Origin: Caldimonas mangrovi
GTDB lineage: Bacteria > Pseudomonadota > Gammaproteobacteria > Burkholderiales > Burkholderiaceae_C
Direction of reading: 5' to 3'
Assembly: GCF_023721835.1 (NCBI RefSeq)
Contig: NZ_JAMKFE010000020.1
Location: 29,365-93,364, forward strand
Length of the DNA: 64,000 nucleotides
Positions 46,414 to 55,616 of this stretch are shown one piece after another. The position numbers were made by a program, and so were the translations under genes. The notes beneath the pieces are model-generated. The model was not told the origin of the DNA and made no database searches. It saw only the letters and a list, made by a program, of their open reading frames with translations. Numbering within the stretch: position 1 is the stretch's first letter; every line of letters begins with the position of its first letter.

Positions 46414-47049
46414 TCAGCTGCCTGCGGCGAGCTGCCGCAGCGCCCGCTCGAAAACCTCGGGCGGCTGCCCGCCGGAGATCAGGTGCCGGTCATCGATGAT
46501 CACGGCCGGCACCGCATGGATGCCTGCGTCCTGATAGAAGCGCTCGCGCTCGCGCACCTCGTCGGTGTAGCGGCCGCCGTCGAGCACCTCGCCGGCCTGC
46601 GACTCATCGAGGCCTACCGCGCCGGCACAGCGCAGCAGCACGTCACGCGCGCCGGGGTTGTCTCCCTCGGTGAAATAGGCGCTGAACAGCGCATGCTTCA
46701 GTTCGCGTTGCCGGCCCTGCAGCCCGGCCCAATGCAGCAGCCGGTGGGCATCGAAGGTGTTGTAGCTGCGCGTGCGCCGGTCCATGCGAAAGGTGAAGCC
46801 GACGGCCTCGCCGCGCTGGCGAATGGCTTCCTGGTTCTGTTCCACCTGCTGTGCGGTGAGCCCGTACTTCTTCGACAGGTAGTCGACCAGGTCCTGGCCC
46901 TCGGGCGCCATGCCGGGGTTCAGCTCGAACGGCTGGAAGTGCAGCTCGACCGGAAAGTCGGGGCCCAGGTGTTCGAGCGCGCGCTCCAGGGAGTGCAGGC
47001 CGATGGCGCACCAGGGGCAGGCCACGTCTGAAACGAAATCGATCTTCAT
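46414..47049 (-). CDS. DsbA family oxidoreductase (FrnE-like)
   Basis: 211 residues with no signal peptide, so cytoplasmic. Thioredoxin fold with the redox motif CPWC (residues 11-14) and cis-Pro region HAVPAVIIDDRHLISGGQPP, plus the helical insert typical of FrnE/2-hydroxychromene-carboxylate isomerase relatives (MAPEGQDLVDYLSKKYGL, FDAHRLLHWA). Probably a disulfide reductase/isomerase or glutathione-linked enzyme. Starts 54 bases after xdhC on the same strand. Confidence 0.92.
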   Translation of the reverse strand: MKIDFVSDVACPWCAIGLHSLERALEHLGPDFPVELHFQPFELNPGMAPEGQDLVDYLSKKYGLTAQQVEQNQEAIRQRGEAVGFTFRMDRRTRSYNTFDAHRLLHWAGLQGRQRELKHALFSAYFTEGDNPGARDVLLRCAGAVGLDESQAGEVLDGGRYTDEVRERERFYQDAGIHAVPAVIIDDRHLISGGQPPEVFERALRQLAAGS

Positions 47050-47103
47050 GGGGGGCCATCGTAGGCGAATGCGCCGTCCTCTGCCTGCCCCCGGTCGAGG
47101 GGG

Positions 47104-47907
47104 TCAGCGTGGCCCGCCGCCGGTCTGCAGCAATTGGGCCACCACCGCCATCGCAATCACCTCCGGTGCCTTGCCCTCGATGCCCGGCACGCCGATCGGG
47201 CAGGTCATGCGGTCGATCGCCTGCTGCGCGACGCCCTGTGCCTGCAGCCGGTGAATGAAGCGCTCGCGCTTGGTCTTCGAGCCGATCAGCCCGAAGTAGC
47301 GGAAATCGCCACGCCGGAGGATGGCTTCGGTGATGCGCAGGTCGAGATCGTGGCGGTGCGTCAGGACCAGGTAGCACGCGCCCGACGGGGCGTTGGCCAC
47401 CTCGGCCTCGACCGCGTCGACGCACAGCCGCTCCACCTGCGGCGGCCAGCCCTGGGGCCAGGACGACGGGAACTCGTGCTCCCGCTCGTCGATCCACTGC
47501 ACGCTGCAGGGCAACGTAGAGAGCAGGCGCACGATGGCCCGGCCCACATGGCCGGCGCCGTAGAGCTGCAGGTGGAACAGCGGCGCCTGCTCCGGCCAGC
47601 GGGTCAGCACGGACTCGGTCAACGCAGCGAAGCGCAGCGTGACCACCCCGCCGCAGCACTGGCCCAGCGTGGGCCCGAGCGCATAGCGCTGCTCGAAGTC
47701 GTCGCCGGGGCCCATCGGCAGGCTGCGGCGCGCGAGGTCGATCGCCTCCAGCTCGAGGTGGCCGCCGCCGATGGTGCCGAGCGCGTGTGCAGCGCTGACC
47801 AGCATGCGGGTGCCCGCTTCGCGCGGCGCCGAGCCTTGCGTGGCGAGCACCTCGACCATCACGGCCGGCTCACCCCGGGCCAGCCACTCGCGGGCGGCGT
47901 GTTTCAT
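47104..47907 (-). CDS. xdhC: Xanthine dehydrogenase accessory protein XdhC
   Basis: 267 residues from the ATG overlapping the xdhB stop (ATGA). N-terminal XdhC/CoxI domain (VEVLATQGSAPREAGTRMLV, GTIGGGHLELEAI, LGQCCGG) and C-terminal Rossmann domain (LYGAGHVGRAIVRLLSTLPC, YFGLIGSKTKRERF). Binds molybdenum cofactor, promotes its sulfuration and inserts it into XdhB. Last of xdhA-xdhB-xdhC. Confidence 0.96.
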   Translation of the reverse strand: MKHAAREWLARGEPAVMVEVLATQGSAPREAGTRMLVSAAHALGTIGGGHLELEAIDLARRSLPMGPGDDFEQRYALGPTLGQCCGGVVTLRFAALTESVLTRWPEQAPLFHLQLYGAGHVGRAIVRLLSTLPCSVQWIDEREHEFPSSWPQGWPPQVERLCVDAVEAEVANAPSGACYLVLTHRHDLDLRITEAILRRGDFRYFGLIGSKTKRERFIHRLQAQGVAQQAIDRMTCPIGVPGIEGKAPEVIAMAVVAQLLQTGGGPR

Positions 47908-50219
47908 GGCGCGCGTCGGGTCCGCACGGCGCTCAGCACCGACTCGGGTGTCGCCGGCGCGTGCAGCACCACCGGCTCGCGCCGCTCGGGCGCCACCGCA
48001 GCGACGGCATCGCGCAGCGCCTCGTAGACCGAGATCGCCAGCATGAAGGGCGGCTCGCCGACGGCCTTGGAGCCGAACACGTTGTCCTCGCGGTTGGGCT
48101 CGGGCCACAGCGCCACCTTGAAATGCCGCGGCACGTCGCCGGCGGTGGGGATCTTGTAGGTGCTCGGCGCATGCGTGGCGAGCTTGCCGTCGGCGTTCCA
48201 CTTCAGCTCTTCGGTCGTCAACCAGCCCATGCCCTGCACGAAACCGCCCTCGATCTGACCGATGTCGATGGCCGGGTTCAGGCTGCGGCCCACGTCGTGC
48301 AGGATGTCGACGGCCAGCACCCTGTTCTCGCCGGTCAGCGTGTCGACGACCACCTCGGTGCACGCGGCGCCGTAGGCGAAGTAGTAGAACGGGCGGCCGC
48401 TCAGCGTGTGCTTGTCGTAGTGGATCTTGGGCGTGGCGTAGAAGCCGTCGGACCACAGCTGCACCCGCGCGATGTAGGCCGCGTGCACGACGTCGCCGAA
48501 GTCGCGCGCCTCCTGCGGCGTGACCACCTTGCCGCCGGCGAACACCACCGAGGCCGCGTCACAGCCCTGGTGCTGCGCGACGAACTCGGCCAGCCGCTGT
48601 CGTATCTGGCGCGCGGCGAACTGTGCCGCCCGGCCGTTGAGGTCGGTGCCGCTCGACGCCGCGGTCGCCGACGCGTTGGGCACCTTGCTGGTGTCGCTGG
48701 CGGTGATGCGCACGCGCTCGAACGGTACGCCCAGTTCGTCGGCCACGATCTGGCACACCTTGGTGTGCAGGCCCTGGCCCATCTCGGTGCCGCCGTGGTT
48801 CACCTGCACCGTGCCGTCGCCATAGACGTGGACCAGCGCGCCGGCCTGGTTGAAGAAGGTCGCGGTGAACGAGATGCCGAACTTGACCGGCGTGATCGCC
48901 AGCCCGCGCTTGAGCACCGGGTGCCGCGCGTTCCATTGCTCGATGCGCGCGCGCCGTTCCGGGTAGCGGCTGTCGGCGGCGAGTCGTGCCACCAGCTGCG
49001 GCGCGATGTTGTCCTCGACCGCCATGCCGTAGTGCGTGACATGGCGCCCGGGGGGGCCGTAGAAGTTGCGTTCGCGCACCATCAGCGGGTCGAGCCCCAG
49101 GTGGCGTGCGATGTCGCCCAGCACCGCCTCGGTGGCGATCATGCCCTGCGGGCCGCCGAAACCTCGGAAGGCGGTGTTGCTCTGCGTGTGCGTCTTGCAG
49201 CGGTAGGAGTCGATCTCGACGTGCTCGAGGAAGTAGGCATTGTCGACGTGGAACACCGCGCGGTCGTTGACCGGGCCGGACAGGTCGGCGGAGAAGCCGC
49301 ATTGCGACGCCAGCATCAGCTGCAACCCGAGAATGCGGCCCCTGTCGTCGAAGCCCACGGTGTAGCGGTACAGGAAGTTGTGCCGCTTGCCCGTGACCAT
49401 GAAGTCGTCGATGCGCTCCAGCCGCAGTTTCACCGGACGCAAGAACTTGCGTGCGGCCAGCGCAGCCCACACCGCCAGGTGCCCGGCCTGCGTTTCCTTG
49501 CCACCGAAGCCGCCGCCCATGCGCCGGCATTCGACGCGCACATGGTGGTGGTCCAGCCCCAACGCGTCGGCGACCCAATGCTGCACCTCGCCGGGGTGCT
49601 GCGTCGAGCTGTGGATCAGCCAGCCGTCCTGCTCCTGCGCAATGGCATAGGCGACCTGCCCTTCGAGATAGAAGTGCTCCTGGCCACCGACGGAGAACTC
49701 GCCGCTCAAGGTGTGCGGCGCGGCCGCGATGGCCGCCGGCGCATCGCCGCGCTTCAGGTGCACCGGCGGCAGCACGTAGCTCTGCGCCTGCAAGGCCTGC
49801 TCGATCGTCAGCACGGCCGGCAGCGCCGCGATGTCGCAACGCACCTGGCGGACCGCCCTGCGCGCACCATTCACGGTGGTGGCGACGACGAGCCCGATCA
49901 CCTGGCCCACGTGCTCGACCGTGTCGATCGCGAAGATCGGCTCGTCGTGCGCCGTGACGGCGAAGCGCTGGTCGCCGGGGACGTCGGCCGCGGTGACGAG
50001 GCCGACCACCCCCGGCTGCTGCAGCGCCGCGGCCGCGTCGATGCCGCGCAGCCTGCCGTGGGCGACCGGGCTCAGGATGGGGGCCGCGTACAGCGTGCCT
50101 TTGAGTTCGGGGATGTCGTCGACGTATGTGGCGGTGCCGCCGACCTGCGCGCGCGCGCTTTCGTGCGGGTGCGGCTGGCCGCACGCCGCGGCGGGGGGGA
50201 ACAGGTCGGGCGCGTTCAT
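47904..50219 (-). CDS. xdhB: Xanthine dehydrogenase molybdopterin-binding subunit XdhB
   Basis: 771 residues, standard length. MNAPDLFPPAAACGQPHPHE then the ald_Xan_dh_C first domain (GTATYVDDIPELKGTLYAA) and the large Mo-binding domain with GGGFGGKETQ, RAFRGFGGPQGM-type loop (NTAFRGFGGPQGMIATE), GTEMGQGLHTK and the catalytic Glu in GSKAVGEPPFMLA. Oxidises hypoxanthine to xanthine and xanthine to urate. Start overlaps the xdhA stop (ATGA). Confidence 0.97.
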   Translation of the reverse strand: MNAPDLFPPAAACGQPHPHESARAQVGGTATYVDDIPELKGTLYAAPILSPVAHGRLRGIDAAAALQQPGVVGLVTAADVPGDQRFAVTAHDEPIFAIDTVEHVGQVIGLVVATTVNGARRAVRQVRCDIAALPAVLTIEQALQAQSYVLPPVHLKRGDAPAAIAAAPHTLSGEFSVGGQEHFYLEGQVAYAIAQEQDGWLIHSSTQHPGEVQHWVADALGLDHHHVRVECRRMGGGFGGKETQAGHLAVWAALAARKFLRPVKLRLERIDDFMVTGKRHNFLYRYTVGFDDRGRILGLQLMLASQCGFSADLSGPVNDRAVFHVDNAYFLEHVEIDSYRCKTHTQSNTAFRGFGGPQGMIATEAVLGDIARHLGLDPLMVRERNFYGPPGRHVTHYGMAVEDNIAPQLVARLAADSRYPERRARIEQWNARHPVLKRGLAITPVKFGISFTATFFNQAGALVHVYGDGTVQVNHGGTEMGQGLHTKVCQIVADELGVPFERVRITASDTSKVPNASATAASSGTDLNGRAAQFAARQIRQRLAEFVAQHQGCDAASVVFAGGKVVTPQEARDFGDVVHAAYIARVQLWSDGFYATPKIHYDKHTLSGRPFYYFAYGAACTEVVVDTLTGENRVLAVDILHDVGRSLNPAIDIGQIEGGFVQGMGWLTTEELKWNADGKLATHAPSTYKIPTAGDVPRHFKVALWPEPNREDNVFGSKAVGEPPFMLAISVYEALRDAVAAVAPERREPVVLHAPATPESVLSAVRTRRAP

Positions 50220-51697
50220 GGCGTGGCTCCGTCGAGGGCGGCGAGCGTCAGACCCTCGAGGTTCAGCGAGGTGGTGCCCTGGCTTTCCAGCCAGTAGCGC
50301 CACAGCAGGTTGCCGGCGGCTTCGCGCCGGTAGTCGGCGCTCGCGCGCATGTCGCTGATCGGCGAGAACTCTCGGCGCAGTGCCTGCATCGCCGCGCGTA
50401 CCGTCGTTTCGTTCCAGGGCTGCCCCAGCAGTGCCGCTTCGGTCTGCAGCGCGCGTTGCGGCGTGGCGGCCAGGCCGCCGGCGCCAATGCTCGCGGCAGC
50501 CACGCGGCCCTGGTCGAACTCCAGCCGCAATGCCAGGCACACGGCCGAGATGTCGTCGTCGAAGCGCTTCGACAGCTTGTAGGCGCGCAGCAGCCCACGC
50601 GGCGGCAACGGCACCAGCACGTGCGTCAGTACTTCGTCGGCGGCGAGCACGTTGCGGCGATAGCCGGTGTAGAAGTCTTCCAGCGGCAGTTCGCGCATGC
50701 CGCGTGCGCTTTGCAGGCGCAACTGCGCGCCCAGCGCGATCAGCAGCGGCATCGAGTCGCCGATCGGCGAGCCGTTGGCGACGTTGCCGCCCAGCGTGCC
50801 CGACTCGCGCACCGGCAGCCCGGCGAAGCGGGCGGCGAACACCTGCAACCCGGGCCACTGCGCGACCAGCGCTGCGTAGGCGTCGCTCAAACGGGCGGCG
50901 GCGCCGATCTCGAGCCGGCCACCGGTGTCTTCGATGCGCTGCAACTCACGCACGCCGGTGACGTCCAGCGTGGTGTCGAAGTGCATGTGCAGCTTGGTGA
51001 CCCACAGGCCGACATCGGTGCAGCCGGCGATGACCTGCGCATGCGGGTGCCGCGAGCGCAGCGCCAGCAACTCCGCCAGCGTCTGCGGGCGCAACGCGGG
51101 CCCTTCGAGCGCCGGCTGCGTGCGCAAGGACTTCAACTGCTCGACCAGCGCGGCTTCGTCGACCCGGCGCACCGGGTACTGCACCATCTGCTGCGTCGCG
51201 TCGATGATCGGCCGGTAGCCGGTGCAGCGGCACAGGTTGCCGGACAACGCCTCCTGCGCGGTTTCCCGCGTCACCGGCTGCGGGGTATCGCAGGCCACGC
51301 GCTGCTGGTAGAGCCCGAACATCGACATCGCGAACCCGGGGGTGCAATAGCCGCACTGCGAACCGTGGCAGTCGACCAGCGCCTGCTGCACCGGGTGCAG
51401 GCTGCCGTCGGGGCGCTGCAGGTCTTCGACCGTCCACAGCGCGCAGCCGTCGATCGATGCGACGAAGCGTATGCAGCTGTTGACGGCCCGGTAGCGCAGG
51501 CGCTCGGCACCCGGTGCACCCGTCAACTCGCCCAACACGACGGTGCAGGCACCGCAGTCGCCCTCGCCGCAGCCCTCCTTGGTGCCGGTCGCGCCCGCGT
51601 CGTCTCGCAGCCAGTCGAGCAGCGTTCGCGTGGGCTGCACGTCGGCCAGCGAGACGACCTGGCCTTGGCGGATGAAACGGACGGGGCGGTTGGGCAT
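50216..51697 (-). CDS. xdhA: Xanthine dehydrogenase small subunit XdhA (2Fe-2S and FAD)
   Basis: 493 residues. N-terminal plant-type ferredoxin domain with the cysteine set KEGCGEGDCGACTV plus Cys75, a second 2Fe-2S domain (CHGSQCGYCTPGF, NLCRCTGYRPI), then an FAD domain (about 200-480, with VIAGCTDVGLWVTK and GTLGGNVANGSPIGD). Passes electrons from XdhB to NAD+. First gene of xdhABC, transcribed away from the LysR gene across a 96-base region. Confidence 0.97.
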   Translation of the reverse strand: MPNRPVRFIRQGQVVSLADVQPTRTLLDWLRDDAGATGTKEGCGEGDCGACTVVLGELTGAPGAERLRYRAVNSCIRFVASIDGCALWTVEDLQRPDGSLHPVQQALVDCHGSQCGYCTPGFAMSMFGLYQQRVACDTPQPVTRETAQEALSGNLCRCTGYRPIIDATQQMVQYPVRRVDEAALVEQLKSLRTQPALEGPALRPQTLAELLALRSRHPHAQVIAGCTDVGLWVTKLHMHFDTTLDVTGVRELQRIEDTGGRLEIGAAARLSDAYAALVAQWPGLQVFAARFAGLPVRESGTLGGNVANGSPIGDSMPLLIALGAQLRLQSARGMRELPLEDFYTGYRRNVLAADEVLTHVLVPLPPRGLLRAYKLSKRFDDDISAVCLALRLEFDQGRVAAASIGAGGLAATPQRALQTEAALLGQPWNETTVRAAMQALRREFSPISDMRASADYRREAAGNLLWRYWLESQGTTSLNLEGLTLAALDGATP

Positions 51698-51711
51698 GGG
51701 AGCGGGCGCGC

Positions 51712-51725
51712 GTATCGGGAGATAC
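51712..51725. promoter_or_regulatory. Dyad in the xdhA-lysR intergenic region
   Basis: GTATC-GGGA-GATAC, 15 bases upstream of the xdhA ATG and about 70 before the LysR ATG. A second AT-richer stretch around 51755-51778 contains TATAC and CATAC and a T-N11-A spacing. These are the likely LysR-type operator sites for the divergent purine genes. Confidence 0.45.
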
Positions 51726-51793
51726 CCGAAAGGTACATCGTCGTCACCCTCTGTCTATACGAGAATGCGCATACAGGGTATTTGCAAGGACGT

Positions 51794-52762
51794 ATGGCCG
51801 AGCGCAACGAATTCGACAAGATCGAGCTCCATCTCGTCAGGGTCCTGCACACGTTGATCACCGAACGCAGCGTTTCGCGCGCCGCCATGAAGCTCGATCT
51901 CTCGCAGCCTGCCGTCAGCGCCCACCTGCGGCGGCTGCGGCAGGTCACGGGCGACGTGCTGCTGGTGCGTTCCGGCAACGGCATGGCGCCGACCCCGGTG
52001 GCGCTGGAACTCGCCGAGCCGGCCGCCGAACTGCTGCAGCAGGCCGACCGGCTGTTCGGCCGCCGGCAACGCAGCCGCAGCTTCGAGCCGGCCAACAGCG
52101 AGCAGGCCTTTCGGGTGGCGGCCAGCGACTACCTGGACCCGCTGTTCCTGCCCCAACTGGTCACCACGCTCAAGCGCGCGGCCCCGGGCGTGCGGCTCGA
52201 CCTGCTGCCGCTGTCGGGCGAGTTCGACGTGCAGCGCCGGCTCTCCGGCGGCGACGTCGACCTGGTCGTCGGCAACTGGCTCGAGCCTCCCGAAGACCTG
52301 CACCTGGGCCGGCTGCTGACCGACGAGGTGGTATGCCTGGTGGCGCATGACCACCCCGCGGTGCGCAACCCGCGCGCGTGGACGGTCGAGAAGTACCTGG
52401 CCAGCGAGCACGTCGCCCCGACACCGCTGCACACCGGTCGCGGGGCGCGGGGCGTCATCGATGCCCACCTCGAGGCACAGGGCTTGGTGCGCCAGGTCAC
52501 GGTGCGCAGTGCACACTTCGGGCAGATCCCGCAGATGGTGGCCGGCAGCCTGCTGGTGCTGACCACCGGGCGGCAGTTCTGCCAACGCTATGTCGACCAG
52601 CTGCCGGTGAAGGCCGTGCGCTGCCCGGTGGCCTTCCCGCCGATGAGCTACTACCAGCTGTGGCACGACCGCACCCACCCGTCGGCTGCGCACCGCTGGC
52701 TGCGCGAGCAGGTGCGCGACGTGGCCCGCAACCTGGTGGCCCGCAAAGAGACGACACGATGA
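51794..52762 (+). CDS. LysR family transcriptional regulator (purine catabolism)
   Basis: 322 residues from an ATG with AAGGA close upstream. N-terminal winged helix-turn-helix (LHTLITERSVSRAAMKLDLS, QPAVSAHLRRLRQVTGDVLL) and a C-terminal periplasmic-binding-fold effector domain. It overlaps guaD by ATGA and diverges from xdhABC, so it probably senses a purine such as xanthine or urate and controls both units. Effector unknown from sequence. Confidence 0.92.
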   Translation: MAERNEFDKIELHLVRVLHTLITERSVSRAAMKLDLSQPAVSAHLRRLRQVTGDVLLVRSGNGMAPTPVALELAEPAAELLQQADRLFGRRQRSRSFEPANSEQAFRVAASDYLDPLFLPQLVTTLKRAAPGVRLDLLPLSGEFDVQRRLSGGDVDLVVGNWLEPPEDLHLGRLLTDEVVCLVAHDHPAVRNPRAWTVEKYLASEHVAPTPLHTGRGARGVIDAHLEAQGLVRQVTVRSAHFGQIPQMVAGSLLVLTTGRQFCQRYVDQLPVKAVRCPVAFPPMSYYQLWHDRTHPSAAHRWLREQVRDVARNLVARKETTR

Positions 52763-54066
52763 CCCAACGCCTGGCGGTACGCGCCGACCTGCTCGACTTT
52801 CCCGAAGACCCCGGTTGGCAGGTCGACGCAGGCGCGGCGGTTCGTTTCCGGGCGGACCACTGGCTGCTGGTCGAGGACGGCCGGATCACCGGTGCGCAGC
52901 CGGGCGACGAGCCCCCGGGCGAGGGCTGGGCGTGCGTCGACCAGCGCGGCCGGCTGGTCCTGCCCGGCTTCGTCGACACCCATGTGCACGCGCCGCAGCT
53001 CGACGTGATCGCCAGCTTCGGCACCGAGCTGCTGGAGTGGCTGAACACCTACACCTTCCCGGCCGAACGCAAGTACGCCGACGCCGGCGAAGCCGAGCGC
53101 GGCTCGGCGCTGTTCCTCGACTCGCTGCTGGCCTGCGGCACGACGGCCGCATCGGTGTTCCCGACCGTGCACAAGGTCTCGGCGGAGGCGCTGTTCCAGG
53201 CTGCCGGGCAGCGCGACATGCGCGTGCTGACCGGCAAGGTGCTGATGGACCGGCATGCCCCCGACGGGCTGCGCGACGACGTCGAGCAGGCCGAGCGCGA
53301 CTGCACCGACCTGATCGAGCGCTGGCACGGCAAGGGCCGCGCCGCCTACTCGGTGACACCGCGCTTCGCAGCCACGTCGACCCGCGAGCAACTGCACATG
53401 GCGGGCCGGCTGTGCGCCACCCACCCGGGCCTCTACCTGCAGACGCACGTGGCCGAGAACCGCGCCGAGGTGCGCTGGATGGCCGAGCTGTTCCCCGAAG
53501 CGCGCAGCTATCTCGACATCTACGTGCAGCACGGCCTGATGACGCCACGCTCGGTGTTCGCGCACGGCATCTGGCTCGACGACACCGACCGCGAGGTGCT
53601 GCGCGAGGCCGGCGCCAGCATCGCGTTCTGCCCGTCGAGCAACATGTTCATCGGCTCCGGGCTGTTCGACTGGGGCAAGACCGAAGGGCAGGGCGTGCAC
53701 GTCAACCTGGGCAGCGACGTCGGCGGCGGCACGGCGCTGTCGATGCTGCGCACGATGGCCGACGGCTACAAGGTGCTGGCGCTCCAGGGCCAGAAGCTCA
53801 CCGCCTGGAAGGCGCTCTACAGCGCGACCCACGGCGCGGCGCGTCACTTGCGGCTATCGCACGAGATCGGCCACTTCGCGCCCGGTACACTGGCCGACTT
53901 CGTGGTGTGGGACTGGGCGCAGGGCCCTGTCGCCCGGCGGCGCATCGAAGTGGCGCGCGACTTGCATGAGCGCGTGTTCGCATGGATGACGCTGGGCGAC
54001 GAGCGCAACGTCGTCTCCACCTGGGTGGCGGGCCGCGAGCTGTATCGCAGGCCGGACCTCGCATGA
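52759..54066 (+). CDS. guaD: Guanine deaminase
   Basis: 435 residues. Amidohydrolase fold with the zinc-binding PGFVDTHVHAPQLDVIASFG, FSVTPRFA-type loop (YSVTPRFAATSTREQL), LQTHVAEN and VFAHGIWLDD histidines and the Asp in NLGSDVGGGTALSML. The LEWLNTYTFPAERKYAD segment is characteristic of GuaD. Converts guanine to xanthine and ammonia, feeding xanthine dehydrogenase encoded just upstream. ATGA overlaps on both sides couple it to LysR and to the transporter ATPase. Confidence 0.96.
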   Translation: MTQRLAVRADLLDFPEDPGWQVDAGAAVRFRADHWLLVEDGRITGAQPGDEPPGEGWACVDQRGRLVLPGFVDTHVHAPQLDVIASFGTELLEWLNTYTFPAERKYADAGEAERGSALFLDSLLACGTTAASVFPTVHKVSAEALFQAAGQRDMRVLTGKVLMDRHAPDGLRDDVEQAERDCTDLIERWHGKGRAAYSVTPRFAATSTREQLHMAGRLCATHPGLYLQTHVAENRAEVRWMAELFPEARSYLDIYVQHGLMTPRSVFAHGIWLDDTDREVLREAGASIAFCPSSNMFIGSGLFDWGKTEGQGVHVNLGSDVGGGTALSMLRTMADGYKVLALQGQKLTAWKALYSATHGAARHLRLSHEIGHFAPGTLADFVVWDWAQGPVARRRIEVARDLHERVFAWMTLGDERNVVSTWVAGRELYRRPDLA

Positions 54067-55616
54067 ACAGCGCCATGCTCCGACTCGAACTCCGCGACAT
54101 CAGCAAGCAGTACCCCGCGGTCAAGGCCAACGACGGCGTCAACCTGAAGGTCTCGCCCGGCGAGATCCACGCCGTGCTCGGCGAGAACGGCGCCGGCAAG
54201 TCGACGCTGATGAAGATCATCTACGGCGCGGTGCGGCCCGACGAAGGCGAGATCCTCTTCAACGGCCAGCCGGTCGCCGTGCGCAACCCGCATGAAGCAC
54301 GCCAGCTGGGCATCAGCATGGTGTTCCAGCACTTCTCGCTGTTCGACACACTGACTGCCGCCGAGAACGTCTGGCTGGGCCTCGACAGGCGCATGAGCCT
54401 GGCGCAGGTCAGCGAGCGCATCCGCGCGGTTTCCGGCCAGTACGGGCTCGACGTCGACCCGCAGCGGCCGGTGCATACGCTCAGCGTCGGCGAACGCCAG
54501 CGCGTCGAGATCGTGCGCGCGCTGCTGACCGACCCGCAGTTGCTGATCCTCGACGAGCCGACCTCGGTGCTGACGCCGCAGGCGGTCGAGAAGCTGTTCG
54601 TCACGTTGCGCCAGTTGGCGGCCACCGGCTGCTCCATCCTCTACATCAGCCACAAGCTCGACGAGATCCGCGCGTTGTGCCATCACTGCACGGTCTTGCG
54701 CAGCGGCCGCGTCACCGGGGAGGTCGACCCCACGCAGGAAACCAACGCCAGCCTGTCGCGCCTGATGATCGGCGCCGAGCCGCCGCAGCTGGTGCACCGC
54801 GCCATGAAGAGCGGTGGCGTTGCGCTGAGCGTGCGCGACCTGTCGCTCGCCAGGTCGCACCCTTTCGGCACCGCGCTCGACGGCGTCGGCTTCGAGCTGC
54901 ATGCCGGCGAAGTGCTGGGCATCGCCGGCGTATCGGGCAATGGTCAGCAGGAGCTGCTGGCGGCGCTGTCCGGCGAAGACCTGCGTGCACCCAGGGGCTC
55001 GGTGCAGCTGTTCGGTCGTGACATCGCGCGCCACTCGCCGCGCAGGCGCCGCCACGAAGGCCTGCATTTCGTTCCCGAGGAGCGGCTGGGCCGGGGGGCG
55101 GTGCCGACCATGTCGCTGGCCGAGAACACGCTGTTGACGCGCACCGAGGCGGTGAACGCGCGCACCGGCTGGGTCCGCGTGGGCGCGGTGCGCGCGCTGG
55201 CACAGCACCTGGTCACGCGCTTCAACGTCAAGGCCGGCGGGCCCGAGGCGCCGGCGCGCAGCCTGTCAGGCGGCAACCTGCAGAAGTTCATCGTCGGCCG
55301 CGAGATCGAGGCGGCACCGAAGGTGCTGATCGTCGCCCAGCCCACCTGGGGCGTCGACGTCGGCGCAGCCGCGCAGATCCGCAGCGAGCTGCTGAGCCTG
55401 CGCGATGCCGGCTGCGCGGTGCTGGTCGTCAGCGAGGAACTGGAAGAGCTGTTCGAGATCTGCGACCGCCTCGTGGTGATCGCGCAAGGGCGCATGTCGC
55501 CGCCGGTGGCGGCGTCGCAGGCGACCGTCGAGCAGATCGGCGCGTGGATGAGCGGGCTGTGGCCTCGCGAAACCGAACCGAAGGCAGACGCCGAGGTGGC
55601 CCATGCTCAAGCTTGA
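54063..55616 (+). CDS. BMP-family nucleoside/purine ABC transporter, ATP-binding protein
   Basis: 517 residues, two ABC domains in tandem as in sugar/nucleoside importers. First domain is canonical: Walker A GENGAGKST, Q-loop FQHFSLFDTL, signature LSVGERQR, Walker B LLILDEPTS. The second has a degenerate Walker A (GVSGNGQQE) and Walker B (VLIVAQPTWGVD) but a full LSGGNLQK signature, the usual asymmetry of this family. Overlaps the guaD stop (ATGA) and the next permease by 14 bases. Confidence 0.95.
   Translation: MNSAMLRLELRDISKQYPAVKANDGVNLKVSPGEIHAVLGENGAGKSTLMKIIYGAVRPDEGEILFNGQPVAVRNPHEARQLGISMVFQHFSLFDTLTAAENVWLGLDRRMSLAQVSERIRAVSGQYGLDVDPQRPVHTLSVGERQRVEIVRALLTDPQLLILDEPTSVLTPQAVEKLFVTLRQLAATGCSILYISHKLDEIRALCHHCTVLRSGRVTGEVDPTQETNASLSRLMIGAEPPQLVHRAMKSGGVALSVRDLSLARSHPFGTALDGVGFELHAGEVLGIAGVSGNGQQELLAALSGEDLRAPRGSVQLFGRDIARHSPRRRRHEGLHFVPEERLGRGAVPTMSLAENTLLTRTEAVNARTGWVRVGAVRALAQHLVTRFNVKAGGPEAPARSLSGGNLQKFIVGREIEAAPKVLIVAQPTWGVDVGAAAQIRSELLSLRDAGCAVLVVSEELEELFEICDRLVVIAQGRMSPPVAASQATVEQIGAWMSGLWPRETEPKADAEVAHAQA

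Noticed and set aside
47961..50297. 778-residue frame opposite xdhB
   Set aside because: Complement of a highly conserved dehydrogenase subunit; no independent support.
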